Assembly: GCF_026914185.1 (NCBI RefSeq)
Contig: NC_070560.1
Span: forward strand, 1,913,501 to 1,977,500
Direction of reading: 5' to 3'
DNA: 64,000 nt
DNA from: Puccinia triticina
Taxonomy: Eukaryota > Basidiomycota > Pucciniomycetes > Pucciniales > Pucciniaceae
The notes under the pieces were generated by a model. The model worked only from the letters and a program-made list of their open reading frames with translations, had not been told where the DNA came from and made no database searches. Within the stretch, counting starts at the first letter, position 1, and each line of letters opens with the position of its first letter. Positions 1 through 12,209 of this stretch are shown here, one piece after another. The position numbers and the translations under genes are program-made.

Positions 1-1005
1 GATCCAGAACTTTTAGGGTACTGAATGTGGAACAAACCCATTTACAACTAAACCAGCATCCCAAAACTGAATGAACACATCATAAAACCAAATTAAACCT
101 GTCTCCAAACACATCTGGCACTAAGAATTTTAATTTTTGGTTGTTGTGTAGGCTGTGAAGCCATAGTGTAGTGTTGACTTGGTAGCCAAGCAGTCAGTGC
201 GCACTGTTTCCATTTTTTTACGCGCTAAGGTCAAGTTATCTGGTTGGATTTCTAGCAAGATTAGATCAAAAAATCTGCACCAGGAAAGAAAATTAAGCTT
301 GTGTATTGGGTTTTCTGAGGAATCTCTGCAAAAACCCCGCTTTTTATAGGGAGTTTTCCGCAGTTTCCTTGAACCCATGGAAACCCTCTCTGGTGGCTTT
401 CAGTATTCAGCCAGATTCAGGATTTCAGAAGCACATCCCAAGAGTCAGACCTGATCTTTTTGGAGAATTGTCCAGCTCTCTCCGGAGTCCAGATCAGAAG
501 CTTAGAAAAGGCAGTATTACATAGTTTTATTTTGCTTCTAAAACTCACCAACCCTAGATCACTGCTTTGCGCAATGCTAACACCAAGGTTGTGTCGCTGG
601 CCTAGCTTTGGTGATGAATCTTGAGCAGGCTAAACCATTTGGTTAGAAACCCCAGAAAAACAAGGAAAAAAATAGTGTAGTGGCCACAGTTTCTGGTTGC
701 TGGCTGTTAGCATTTGTAAATATCAAATGACATAAACCCAATTAGTTTTATGGAGGCAGTGCTCAAATTATGTGTTTATTGATGTTGTAACAAGTTTGAT
801 ATTGAGTTTTTTACACTTTCTGTATGCCTTACACTGTCTCTTTGGTACATATTTGATGATTGTACCCTGTGTACTACCCTGCAGATGCAGAGTAAATCAT
901 CAAGATAATATGTCTCCTTCCTTTCCATCAAAGATTCCACTTAACTTACTGGCAGGATTTTTACACAAGCTGCAAGGGTCTCTTGACCTCATTCTCAGAA
1001 GAAAC
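1..1005. other. no supported gene
   Basis: AT-rich sequence upstream of the first gene. Short open frames occur on both strands, but none has a recognisable domain, a splice structure or a signal peptide I would trust. Any promoter of the downstream gene would lie here; I see no distinctive motif. Confidence 0.5.
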
Positions 1006-2959
1006 ATGCACTGGAAAGTTGTTCTTGGTATTTATATGCTGCTCTCTGTCATTTGCAAATTCAAGGTTGTAGGCTTTCATGATTCAATTCATGTGCTGGA
1101 TTGGACAACAGAAGATCTGCCTCCTAGCTTGGATGATATTATCAATCCCATGAACAAATACCAACCAAAAACTGCACATTCCAGCTTCTGGCCTGTGGCA
1201 GAAGTTTCCACCTCATCACAAGGATTGGAACAAAATCAACCACTGCTCAATCCCGCCTCTCCCCAATCTGGCATGCATGAAAAATGTCAATTCCCACCCA
1301 GATTCAGCGTTTCTTGTTGATTGGGATGGATTTGGGACTGAGAAAAATGCTAAAAATGTAGATGATATCCTGAAAGATTGGAACACTCTTTTTGAAGAAT
1401 CAAAGCAATATATGTTTCCCTCACCTGATGAATCAGAAGGGCTTCAACCACTGAAAGATCCCACACCTCTTCCACTGCCAGGAACCATTGATCACCATGA
1501 TGTGTTCCCTCAAGCCACACTATTTCAATCTAATTTCAGGGAAGAGTATGGGTCTGATGAAGGCATCAAAAGAGCAGATCCAAGGCTTTTAGATGGCATA
1601 AAAACAAAAACTTTGGACAATAAATCTACACCATCATCACAGCCTAATACTCTGACAACTCATCCCAACACCCAGCTTTTTGAATCTCAGAAAGAAAGGA
1701 AAAATAAAGAAAAACTAGGCTATCAGCAACAAAAGATTGTTTCAGCAAAAGGAATGGATGCAAACAGCATAGGAAAAAGCCTCAAAATTAAACCCACTGA
1801 TCTTTTCAGCAAATTTAAGGCAGTTGGGCAACTTGCTTACTCTGATTGTCACAATTATCAACCATCAGAGGCAATATTTCTGGCTTCCTCCAACATTGGA
1901 CCATCCAATAAACGAAAAGAAAACTCCACCCCACAGGACTGTAACAATGAGATTTTCAAAAAGGTATACATCAACAGAAATCAATCACAGAAAACATATT
2001 CAGAATCTGATACTGAAGCTATATTATTGAGAAGAGAGATTGAACACCCACTCAACATTTATGGGATCCAATACTCATATTTTGAAAGAGTCTCTAATCT
2101 CCCCTGCCATCAGATACCACCTTTTGTTGGTAATCAAATGTCATTGAATTTCCATGCATCAGTATTCAATTTTAATCAAGGTCTATTGCCTGCAGAAGAT
2201 GTCAAAATCAAAAAGATTATCTCATTGATAAATCATAATGTAGACAAAGAAACCCTGGGAAATACATTATTAATTTTTGAAGCCAATCTGGAAAATACAA
2301 TTCATGATTTCTATTGGAAGGAGCCTAATCGCAAGACCAAATATGTTGATTTAGTGCTAGATGATTCACAATACACCCATAAAATAAAAAGACGAAAGGT
2401 ACGCAAAAAATCAACCAAAACTCTTTGGTCAAAAAGGAGACACTGGATTCAATTTTACGCAGACAAGGCTGGCATAAACATTGAAAATCGTTTTCACAAA
2501 CCGTTTAGATCTAGGTACACCACTCAAGAACTTGAGAACCATTTCATTTTGTTTTTGCTGCATGTGGATATTATCACCTCTATCATTGTGAAAGAAGATC
2601 AAAGAAATTCTCAGGGGATGATCACAAAGAGGGACAACTCTGATATCTTAAAAAGTGCCTCCAAAAATTATGAATCCCTTTGCCAAAAGCTTGGACTTGT
2701 GAATCATCATCCAAATCAAAAGAATCCTGATGAACGTTGGAAAAAATTGGTTAAGAGACCTCCTTCTGAGAGGGTATGGAATTTGATCAAGTTGTGGATG
2801 ATGGAGGACAAGAGTGGAAGAATAATCAATCTTGAGCAATTTGAAACTGAAAAATCAAGATCATTTTTTTCATCATTTTTTGAAGACATATTTTTTTACT
2901 CCATTACTTACATGAATCAAATATTGTCACAGATATATAAAGACCTCCCAATATTTTAA
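1006..2959 (+). CDS. predicted secreted protein, unrecognised family; frame shifts near the N-terminus
   Basis: I do not recognise this protein. An ATG at 1006 opens a hydrophobic N-terminus (MHWKVVLGIYMLLSVICKF) that looks like a signal peptide, followed by an acidic stretch. That frame ends at 1318-1320. The +1-shifted frame is open well before its first ATG at 1277 and runs to a stop at 2957-2959. It is polar and low in cysteine for its first 300 residues, has a basic patch (KIKRRKVRKKS) in the middle and a hydrophobic-aromatic C-terminus (EDIFFYSITYMNQ). The two frames overlap at about 1140-1318. They may be joined by an intron of length 1 mod 3 that I could not place, or the gene may carry a one-base frameshift. 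A longer ATG at 772 exists in the first frame, but 1006 gives the better signal peptide. Coding seems likely from the 1.7-kb open length; function is unknown. Confidence 0.5.
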
Positions 2960-3985
2960 ATTGCTTTTACCATACTTGGTCTGATTTTCATTCATTATTC
3001 TGTGTTCCAATACAAATATTTTCATTTTCAAAGGTTTTTTTTGCTTGTTCCAAGAAATTCAGTTGCTCCAATGCCAGCTTCACATTCAGGTTTTCTATGG
3101 AAAAGTCCTTTCCAGGTAAATTTTTCCATTCATTGAATTTGTAATCACTTGGGCCCCAGTGTTTCCCATTTTCTGTTATTCTCATCTCCAAACTCCCTCC
3201 TTGAACTCCTTGGATCAATAATCATCTTGATTTCACCCCATTGAAGCCTGCCTACATTTCTGTTATGTACGCTTTCTGGCTTTTTATTCTTGGAGGGGGT
3301 TGTCAAGTTAGCATGCCCTTCGGCATCTCCCGGATTCTGCCGCCGGGGCGCGGAGCTATACGCACGATAGCCTGTCTTTTTTTGATGTGGCACGCAGCTA
3401 CCTTAACCGAAGCGCCTCAAGTGCAGGCCGGTCGAGGCGCCCAATGCGAGGAGCTCTGGACCCCGTGATCCCATCGGAAAGATGGGTTAAACCTACGCGG
3501 GCGCCGTAAGTCCATGTCAGGTTTCATGTGGTGGTTCATCTTGGTTGTTGCCCTGAACGTTTGCCGAATCGCCCCGTTCTGTGAGGACTGGTGGTGGTAC
3601 TACCTTGACCATCGCAGTCTGCACAAGAAGTACATGGGGTAGAGGCCATGTCTCAACCTGGCGATTTGAGAGTACCAATACAACCCACAGCCATCTTGGA
3701 TAGAAAAAGCGGACAGCCTATGCGTACAATCTCAGGTTGCAAGTGGAGCGAGCAGTTAAAGTACATCATGTCGATTCTGTTAGAAGAGCTCAGGTCGCCG
3801 TTATATCATGCTACACTGGACCATCTCGGATATATCTTGAAAGTTCTGGAGGTTTGCTCAATCAATCAATCAATGAAAGGGGGTTAGGTGTTGAGATGTA
3901 AGGGAAAAAATGGGGCTGTCAAATATAATCAATGACCGGATTAATAACGAAGGGCTGGAAAAGAGAAAGAGATCAGCAAGAAGAT
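2960..3985. other. intergenic, mixed composition, weak small ORFs
   Basis: After the AT-rich gene ends, composition turns markedly GC-rich at about 3290-3640. Two small plus-strand frames lie here: 3514-3642, described separately, and 3648-3887, which reads like a helical protein (LLEELRSPLYHATLDHLGYI) but matches no family I know. A minus-strand frame at 2988-3218 is similarly protein-like. I cannot link these by convincing splice sites. Confidence 0.35.
3514..3642 (+). CDS. possible tiny tryptophan-rich ORF (42 aa)
   Basis: ATG at 3514 and TAG at 3640-3642. The N-terminal half is hydrophobic (MSGFMWWFILVVALNV). It is followed by CRIAPFCEDWWWYYLDHRS, a striking run of aromatic residues. A GTAAGT sits just upstream at about 3506, so this could be intronic or part of a larger split gene. 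I know no family. It may be a chance frame; it is listed because the composition is unusual and sits in a locally GC-rich island. Confidence 0.2.
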   Translation: MSGFMWWFILVVALNVCRIAPFCEDWWWYYLDHRSLHKKYMG

Positions 3986-6462
3986 CTAGCGATGAGTAGG
4001 CATAGAAACATCTGCTCGGTTTCCAACCGCATCGGCTGATCTCCAGAAGGCAGTAGTAGTTTTATTTTGCGTCCAAAACTCGATACCTCTAGAGAATGAA
4101 CAAATATTTAAGTGTCTCGACTGAAAAAGCGTTTAAGGAGAGGAAGGACGTACAGTTTTCCATACAAGGAATGTCCGCCTAGGACGCTTTCCTTGTTGCC
4201 ACTCCAGGCAAACATAGGCAGAGGCACGGGAACGGGAACGTTGATCCCGATTTGGCCGGCTTCGACTTCCTTTTCGAACCGCCTTGCAGCCGCCCCGTCT
4301 CTGGTGAATATCGCAGTCCCATTCCCATCTACTCAAAGTTAAATCACCCATTTTTTTAAGAAATAAAAATAAAATCAGTTTCAAGTGGTATGTATTAGAG
4401 CGTGAGAGAAAAACACGACTGGACATTTGTTTCGGTTGATCAGTTCGATCGCTTCATCGAGATTTGAAACACTGACCACCGTCAAGACGGGGCCGAAAAT
4501 TTCCTCCCTTTATTTGATTGAGCCGGAGACGAAGAAATGTGTTCAGAAACAAGATATTAGGATGATCTAGAGGGTGATTGAAAGATGAGAATGGATTGAC
4601 TAACTCATAACATTTCATACCTGGAGAGCCTTGGAGAATTGTGGGTCCGACCCAATTACCATGAGGGTATCCCTGAACCTCAACTTGCCGGCCATCGAGT
4701 AAAACTTTGGCACCCTCGTTCTCAGATTCATTGATGATCGAGATGATTCTTTCTTTTGATTGAGGGCTGATCACGGGTCCACTATATTGATAGAAAAAAA
4801 AGCTTCAATTGCGACAATCTGTCATCGTTGGAAAAATGGAAAAACTGACACTTCAGTCTGTTCTTGAAATCCCTCCCCAATCTTCAATTTGCGAGCTCTC
4901 TCAACTAATTCACCCACCCAATCAGACGCCTCTCCGACGGTTATCATGACGGATAAGGCCATACACCTTTGGCCAGCAGCTAGAGATTCGTGTCAATCAT
5001 TGGAATTGGCATATAATGGGATGATGAGCCCCAAATGGATGAGAAACCAACCTCCAAAGGCCGCACCAGCAATAGAATTAAGAGTTAAGTTTTTCGAGGC
5101 ATCTGGCATAACCACGCAATGATCTGAACATCAAACCGGATGAGGAGCTCATGAGTCAGCAAGAGAGCCGTGGATTGTTTTCTTGTAATAAAATAGATAT
5201 CCGACAAACTCTTGGCACCCAGGTTAGCTTGGACCCTTTTGCCAGCGGCGCCGGCTCTGGAATATATATGTTTTCCGGCGTGATCGGAGCCGACAAAGGA
5301 GATCGCCTTGATCTGGGGATGGTCGCACAAATAGTTCACCGTCTCTACTCCTCCATGTGCGATATTCAGAACACCGGCAGGTACACCTTCAATCAAATAC
5401 AAAAAAATCAGCCTAACTCAAACGCAGTGAAAAGGGACAAGATCATACTCACCTGCCATTTCGGCGAGTTCAGCAATCATCATGCTGGCACCAGGATCTC
5501 TTTCCGATGGCTTCAGAATCAAAGAATTCCCACACGCAACTGCAGCATAAAGATTAAAATGATCAGAATTTCCCAATCTTAGAGTAATGTGCACAAGAGC
5601 GGGTTTACCTGAAAGCATACTCCAAAGCGGGATCATTGCTGGGAAGTTAAATCTAAGGGCTCAGAAGACATTCGTCAGAGGAGTACATAATAAGCATTTT
5701 CAACCACCAAGTTATGTTCCCAAAACTTACGGACAAATCGCCGCAGTCACTCCGAGAGGGGCCTTCCTAGTCTCGGTATCCATATCCTTACTTACCTCAA
5801 GTTTCTCGCCCATCAACAGTTGAGGCAATGAGCAAGCAGCTTCGACGACCTGTAAACCTCGATGGACATCACCGCGGGCATCTGAGAATGTTTTTCCTTG
5901 CTCTAATACAATCGATCGCGCTAGATCGTCTTGGTTCTCTTTGATTAGGGCTTGTAATCTTTCAAATAAGCCGGGGCAGTCAGCGATCCTGCGTCATTTT
6001 TTATTTTATTTTTTGATGTTGTTCTGTAATAACCTTATCATAATTTGTTGGCGACTGAGTACGGATGTATCTTTCCACGTATGATAAGCATCCTGAGCAC
6101 GAGAGACAATCCGATCGAGCTCTTGGGTGGTAGGTTTAGGAACTTTTGTTAAGACCTCTTGGGTAGCCTTTCGAAAAATAAAAACAAAGTCAGGAATTAT
6201 TTTTTCCAATATATAAACAAAACAAGTAAATTAAGATAATCATGTTTACAGGGTTGTGAACATCCAACCACGAGTGAGTTTGACTGTCGACGAATTGGCC
6301 ATCGGTGTACAGCTTAGTGTTTTGGCCATTGGTGTAGGTTCCTTTCCATGGTCGATTGAATTGACTGTTCTGCTGGTGATAAAGGTGGGCAGAGCTTGAG
6401 AGTGCTCGAGAGTGCTGGTAGGTCGAGTACGTGCTCCTTATCCTCGTTCGGATAGTCAGCAT
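3986..6462 (-). CDS. methylmalonate-semialdehyde dehydrogenase (acylating), mitochondrial
   Basis: This CoA-dependent aldehyde dehydrogenase oxidises methylmalonate and malonate semialdehydes to propionyl-CoA and acetyl-CoA in valine and pyrimidine breakdown, in the mitochondrial matrix. The start (CAT at 6460-6462) opens a basic, Ser/Tyr-rich leader that fits a transit peptide. The coding region is split by many short introns. Exon 1 ends at 6250 (donor GTAAAC). Exon 2 is 6034-6167, exon 3 begins at 5958, and the last exon follows a CTAG acceptor near 4094. Recognisable pieces in order are [67 protein letters not shown] (cofactor-binding loop), [10 protein letters not shown] with the nucleophilic Cys at about 4963-4965, [27 protein letters not shown] and [12 protein letters not shown]. 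The stop is TAG at 3986-3988. Order and length fit a complete family member; I saw no lesion. Confidence 0.93.
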
Positions 6463-6998
6463 CCTGGAAGTTGATGTGTGATATTTTCACTTTGGGCTGG
6501 ACAGCATTCATCGATCATGTGAGGGAAGGAATCCCCGAGGATCCACACGGGGAAGCACTCTTCGCCATTGGCTTTTGGCTGGGATTATGTAAGCATGTCC
6601 CTGCCAAAGTCACGTCGTATGTATGATTTTCTGAAGACCACTACATAACAAAACTGTAAGCAAATTTGTTTAATTGTGTTCGTGCATCTGTGTGCCGAGC
6701 ACAAAACGCCGAGAGAAACACTCGAGAACACTCGTGCAGATTTGCTTGCATATGCACACTGGATGATACACAAAGAAGAGAAAAACGACATACAAGAACG
6801 GTGACCAAAGAACCAATGGAAAAAGATCTATGGAACATGCTTGTTTTCGGCAAGTTAAAGAGCAGGAAGGAAGTTTGAAATGACACAAGGTGACCCCAAA
6901 GACAAAGAGATATCTTATAGCCTTCATAGAAACAAGATTATTGAGATAAAAAAACAGAAAAGGAAGCAGGTAAAAGTGAAGATGGTGAAAAAAGGAGG
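6463..6998. other. intergenic, presumed promoter of the dehydrogenase gene
   Basis: Both flanking genes are on the minus strand, so this holds the 5' region of the dehydrogenase gene and the 3' flank of the next gene. Short open frames overlap on both strands without family resemblance. No clear motif is seen. Confidence 0.5.
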
Positions 6999-9900
6999 TT
7001 ATATACCCCAAGCGGCATCGACAGGCGAAAGTGAATCTGCGACATCATCCGATCGGGCGACATTATCCGGAGCAGTGTTTTTGTGAGCGTCGACGTGTCC
7101 ATCGGTGTCATTATTATGGTCATCATCATTATTGTTGTTATTTGTCTCTTCGTCAAGGTTGGTCTTGGAGACGATGATGTTGTCGGTGTGAGCGGCGGAT
7201 GGGGATGGAGGAAGAGGGGCGTGAGGCGGGGAACGGTTGATGGAAAGATCGACTCGAGGGGGTACAGGACGGTCTGGGAGGTCGGCTAAGGAAGATAGTG
7301 GAGGACAGGGCTGGTCGACCAGGTCGGCGGTGGTCTTGTTGTCCTGACAATCGTCTTTAGGGGCGGCTCCCACAGCCAACTCTCTCTGTTCCCCAGCCTG
7401 CGCAAATGAGGCTTTCAGATCGAGTTGCGATAGTACCTTTTGTCCAAGACCACCCGCCTCATCGCCGACAAGCCCGGTCCTATTGAGCTCAGTCCGGTCT
7501 TGTGCTATGGCTGGATCAGAAGCCACGACGTCCCGATTGTCTGCAAGAACGACTCCCAAGGAGGAGGAGCCGTTCAGGACGACCGGTCTGGGAATAGCCG
7601 GTTCGGAGTTCGGGCTAAGCTGCAGCTGGGTGGTGAGCGAGTCCGAGCCGATTCCGAACCGGTGACTCGAATCCTTTATCCCTGGGATCATCATCATCGG
7701 CGCTGGCTTATAACTCGCCCGTTCGGACAGAATCCCAGGCGCTGCTTTGGTCACCGTCGTGGTGATCGTGGTTGTTGGAGGCGGAGGGTTCGGAGAAATT
7801 GACTCTATGTTTATCGGACTCGAAGTCATCGACGATCGATCGTCTAGTACAGGAACTAAGAGTTTAGACTCAGTTTTTTCTGCACAGAAGAAAAAGCAAA
7901 AAAAGCATTAATCATCTAATGTCAGTGCCAGTAACAAAATAACCGAGACGTTGTTGACATACCAGATATACCCTCGGGCTGGGCAGAAGGGAAGCTTAAT
8001 CCAGTCGTAGATTGAGGCGCGGCGGGAATGAACTGACCGTTAGAAGAGAAGATACGATTACGTTTGCCGACCGAAGAGGGGACTTCTTCGGTGGTGACAC
8101 TTGGGGCGGGGGAGGCAAGAAGCTTGGAGGTACTGGGTTTGGGTCGAAGATGAGAAGTGGAGGAATGATCGAGGACCGGGGAGCCGGACCGAGACAGCTG
8201 CGAATTCGATTGCGGGGAGGAGAGATCGACGCTTTTGGCCTTGCCCGCACCCAGGCGGGCCCGATGGGCACGGTACGACTTTGATTTCTGGGCCTCGTTG
8301 TCGCCGGCTGGGTGTGTGTCACTCGATGAGTTCTGGGCTAGACTTGACTCGTCGGCCGGCCGGAGCGAGATCGGGGAGAAGTCCATATCAACGGGCTCGG
8401 TCAGAGAACTCAGCCTGTGGTTGTTTGTGTCAGCCTCTATCGAAGAAGACCTGTCCTCGTGGGAGTTCTGGACATGGTCAATCGAGATCGGGTTGAATCC
8501 GTTATTGTAAGGGTGGATGTGGCCGGCTTGAGGGGATTTGCGCTTGGAAGCCCAGGCTGCACCCCACTTGATCACCACATCACGTGCCTGGGTCACGCTG
8601 GCCGCGAGGGCTTCCTTGTCTGTCGCTCGTGTGCGCAGTTGATTGAGAATGGAATTTGAAGATGTTGATTGGTTCGTCGCCGTATGGGTAATAGTCGAGT
8701 TGGCCGACCGCAGATTAGATGTATTTCGGATCGGGGGTGGTAAGAAAGTGGCGGGCAGTGTTTGACGAGGAGGGGGAGGAAGACGTCGAAGGGGTGAAGG
8801 ATTGTCTTCTGAAGATTGATTAGAAAAAGTGTGAGCTACTGGAGGACTAGATGTGTTGTCTTGCTGGGTTAGATCATCGATTAGTTGTGGAGAGGAACTC
8901 TGAACAGGTTGGGCTGGGGTTATAGGTTCTTCGGCGAGGTCCGCCAGATGATTGCTTGGACTGGAAGCTGATGTGACGTCAATATTTGCAGGCTCGGATA
9001 CACGGGGCACTGTCGGTTTGCCGTCCAGATTGGGCGTTGGCGGATAAGAAGTGCTACTTTCAGGGTGCGAGCGAAGGAATTTCTGGAGTTTGGCTACAGC
9101 ATCTCCATCCTCCAGATCGGAAGGCTGTTGCTGCGCCGAACGAGCTTTGGTTTGATTGCGAGATGCTGAGGCCTGACTGGATTGGGTCGACACAGTATCC
9201 TGACGGCGCGTAGTTGAAAACCAGCTACTACGCTTATTTTCTGGTGGATTGAGCGAAAGGGTCGGAGAGCTATCAATCGACTCTTCAGCTGTCGGTGTGG
9301 GTACCACTGCTTCAGACGACTCTTCAGATCCAGTGACGTTTTTCTTGACAGTTCTCTGCCTCATCGTATCCTGTGAGAGGTTGTTCTCTTCCCGAGCGGT
9401 GTTTAACGAGGCTTTTGTGGTCTGTGGAGCAGGCTGCTGATGAGGCTCTGAGTGTGACTTTTTGTGAGTCGGGGATGATTCATTAGTTTTTGTCTTGACT
9501 TCTTCTGTACTGGTAGACCCATCTGAGACGCCTTGGTCGTCTTGGCCATCGTGCGCCGATTTTTCTTTCCTAGCCGCATCACCCCAAATCCCACCGTGAT
9601 GGGTATATGGCTGAGTATCAAAGAACACCAGATCGTCTAGATTCGGGTAAACAATTGACTCCATGACCTGGAGATGGATTTTTTTTTTTAAAAAAACAGG
9701 TCTGAATATCAGATGGCCAGGGTAAGGGTATGTGATGGAAAATAATCTACTAACCACTTCACGGATACGAGATTCGATTGGCTTCAAGACCAGTGCCCAT
9801 TTGATCTGACGAGTGGAGACGACCGGCTCGAGGTCGAATACGAGGTGAGGCATGGCTGTGAAGCCGAACCAGAGTCGATTGGTTGGTGGTCTCTTGATCT

Positions 9901-11050
9901 TGAGGAGTAAGGTACCGCTGAGCTCTTTGAGGACGACTGCGAGGACCAAGTTGACGACATAAGGTTTGAAGCGCGCGCCTAGATTGATGGTAGCAACTGT
10001 TTCGATGGTGATCCTAAATTCGCCTTTATAGCTGACCAATACTTCCATGCTCGCATCTCCATCGATGGTAAGTTCCTTGAGCATCGGTTTACTGAAGAAT
10101 GGTGTGGTCGAGCCGACGTTGACCTCACGAACGTTGATAGCCGAGAGAAAGGTAGGCGTTTGAACTTTGGCGAGTTTTTTCATAATCCGGTCGATGATCC
10201 AATTCTCCAAGGCGTGAGTACGGTAGCTGGATAGGAAGAGTCTACCGAGCATGGCGTTCATCCATCGCATCGGGATCGGATCGGGTTGCTGATCGATTCC
10301 TTCGAGCAACTTGGCCATATCTTGAGAGTCGAATAGGGATGCATCCTTTTGGAAGGTAGATTTTGAATCTGGACCGTTTAATTTTGAGGAGGCGAGTAGG
10401 ATGTGATACCAATCTTCCTTTTCGAGGTTATTCTTTGTGAATAGGAACCAGGCAGCCGGTCTACCCGGTTGATGATGATGATGATCTGGCTGTTCGGATC
10501 TCACTGAATCGTGATGAGGTTGGATGATTGGTTGGAGACAGATGGCTTTCTTTTTGACGAATAATTCACCATCCGGACAGCCAGTCGGATAGAGGTCGAC
10601 ATTATAGAGTGAGACTTGGATGGCAGCCGTGCAGTCTACCTGATCCTCATCCTGGTATAAGAACAGGACGTTCTGTTTAAGTACCCCGTAGAATCGGTCC
10701 TTGGGTTTGATCCGTTTTGCGTCCTTGGAGCGCTGGTCCATGAAGTTTCTGTAGCTATTCGTGAGTAGTCCCATGTAGGTATTCTCTGAGTTTTGAGAGG
10801 GCTCGTAGGTCTGTCTGACTGTCAGCCAGCCTGCACGGTATAACCTGGGTAGTTCTGAGTCGGGCTCATACTTCGTGCTTTGATCCTGGTCCTCCTGAGG
10901 GTTAAGTGGTGCTGATTCGGATGATGATGAGCTCTGGACAGTCTGTTTCGTCGGTGAGAAGTAGTAGAGACTAGTTCCGATGGTGATGATGATGATTGGG
11001 ATGAAGGTCAGACCACCGAGCAGGTAGACGGAGAGGATAAGGTAGAACAT
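6999..11050 (-). CDS. PH and SMP domain membrane protein, Nvj2/TEX2-like lipid-transfer protein
   Basis: Nvj2/TEX2-type proteins are anchored in the ER and move lipids at membrane contact sites through a tubular SMP domain. Here an N-terminal membrane segment (LILSVYLLGGLTFIPIIIIT) is followed by a split PH-like region at about residues 75-245 (RFYGVLKQNVLFLYQDED, PAAWFLFTKNNLEKEDWY). The SMP domain follows at about 260-450 (RWMNAMLGRLFLSS, LSAINVREVNVGSTTPFFS, HLVFDLEPVVSTRQIKW). A long Ser/Pro-rich, probably disordered tail makes up the rest. Three exons fit: 9755-11050, 7963-9667 and 6999-7879. Intron 1 (9668-9754, GTTAGT..CAG) is exactly 87 nt with no stop in frame, so a plain ORF reads through it and adds 29 spurious residues. 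Intron 2 is 7880-7962 (GTATGT..GTGCAG). The phases agree and give about 1,293 aa. The tail is longer than in yeast. Confidence 0.88.
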
Positions 11051-11080
11051 CGCATTCCCAATTGACCTCTCAATTTCTTT

Positions 11081-11290
11081 TCCTCTTGACCGTCGATTTC
11101 TTTCCTTTGTTTGCTGACCGTCTTTTTCTTTTTGGGCGTCTTTGACTTTTGTTTTCGATTGGAATGTCGTTGACTGTATGACCGTCTTTTGCTATTTTAC
11201 CGTCGTTTGCTTGTGAGCTTTCGTTTTGATAATTGACGTCGTTATCCTGCTGACCGTCGTTGCCTGCTGTTTTCTTGTTGACCGTCCTGG
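11081..11290. promoter_or_regulatory. cluster of GACCGTC-like words upstream of the SMP gene
   Basis: TGACCGTC or near variants recur irregularly, for example at about 11,087, 11,115, 11,182, 11,200 (TACCGTC), 11,256 and 11,279. The intervals are T-rich. The cluster lies within 240 bp upstream of the SMP-gene start and could be a 5' UTR or an upstream regulatory array. It also reads as a low-complexity frame on the minus strand. Function is inferred only from repetition and place. Confidence 0.3.
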
Positions 11291-11763
11291 GCAATGTGGT
11301 GTGACCTCGACTCTCTGATTTGGAGTGTCGATCGATCGTACGTACTTGCAGTCTACCACTGCGGATACTGCAAAGCCAGAGCCCGCCAAAGCCGCCAGCA
11401 GCCAGCTCCGAATCCTGAAGATTCGATGCTATCCGAGCCCATCACGGGTCGAGCTGAGCCCCGGATGCGTCCTAGCTCTCCAAACCAGGCATGATATGTA
11501 CATAATAATGGAAAGCAGTGAAAAAAAGTGATGGCTATTCCATCCATAGCAAGGCCTCATTTGGTGAGACGTGATTTTTGACATTGACATCAAGGCCACC
11601 CCGAAGGAACTAGCAGATGGAGATCCGATGGCTGCCCAGCATCGGAGCCGGATATCCCACGCACGGATATCGGGGGAGCTAGTTCTTTCCGAGCCCGGAC
11701 ACCCGGATCGCTACTATACCAGTGTGCAGTCTGTATTTGGGAACCGCCACCGTGCAAGCAAAG

Positions 11764-11897
11764 TGGAGGACTTCCGGTGCAATCTGGGACCGCAGATGTT
11801 GGTTTAGGCCTGAAAGTCTAGATTTTTGCAGGGAAATCTAGCTTTTAGGGCTAGATCACTTCTGGGAGGCCCGCAGATCTTGACGGTAAGTCATCCA
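11764..11897. mobile_element. small foldback MITE, TGGAGGACTTCC family
   Basis: The left end reads TGGAGGACTTCCGGTGCAAT and the right end, reverse-complemented, TGGATGACTTACCGTCAAG. The interior is rich in AGATCT/CTAGATTT words, as in the other family members at 40,783 and 50,717. At 134 bp it is non-coding. No confident target duplication was seen. Confidence 0.5.
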
Positions 11898-12209
11898 GTC
11901 GACCGGTGCGACTTCAACTGTTTCCAAAACTGTTCCCATAAAAGTGTCATCGGATCGAATCGAGGAACGAGGGCTAAAGTTCTTGTACACAACTCCGCCG
12001 GGGCTAACCAATCGACATATGCGACCACTTCTACGTGATGAAGTGTGACACATATCCTTTCATGTTTTGTATCCAAAATCATGTATGACAGGTGAGTGGT
12101 TAGAGTGACAGAGTCTCTGCTCAGTTTAAATATTGCCAGATCAGCAAACTGGAGCTTGAAATCTTCAGTAATTACCACTGCAGAGTTTCTTGAAAAGCAC
12201 ATCTGCAAG

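Larger units (their letters stand above)
11051..12209. other. divergent intergenic region with motif cluster and a small MITE
   Basis: This separates the minus-strand SMP gene from a plus-strand gene. The first 240 bp hold repeated GACCGTC-like words, described below. A 134-bp inverted-repeat element lies at 11,764-11,897. A minus-strand frame near 11,890-12,060 (HHVEVVAYVDWLAPAELC) looks protein-like, and so does an overlapping frame. I cannot assign it; it may be a transposon scrap. Confidence 0.4.

Noticed and set aside
2988..3218. Protein-like minus-strand frame at the 3' end of the first gene
   Set aside because: It reads plausibly but lacks a family, a splice context or a start that would support it.
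11856..12208. Minus-strand frames with HHVEVVAYVDWLAPAELC
   Set aside because: Suggestive of a transposon scrap, but two overlapping frames compete and I cannot name a family.
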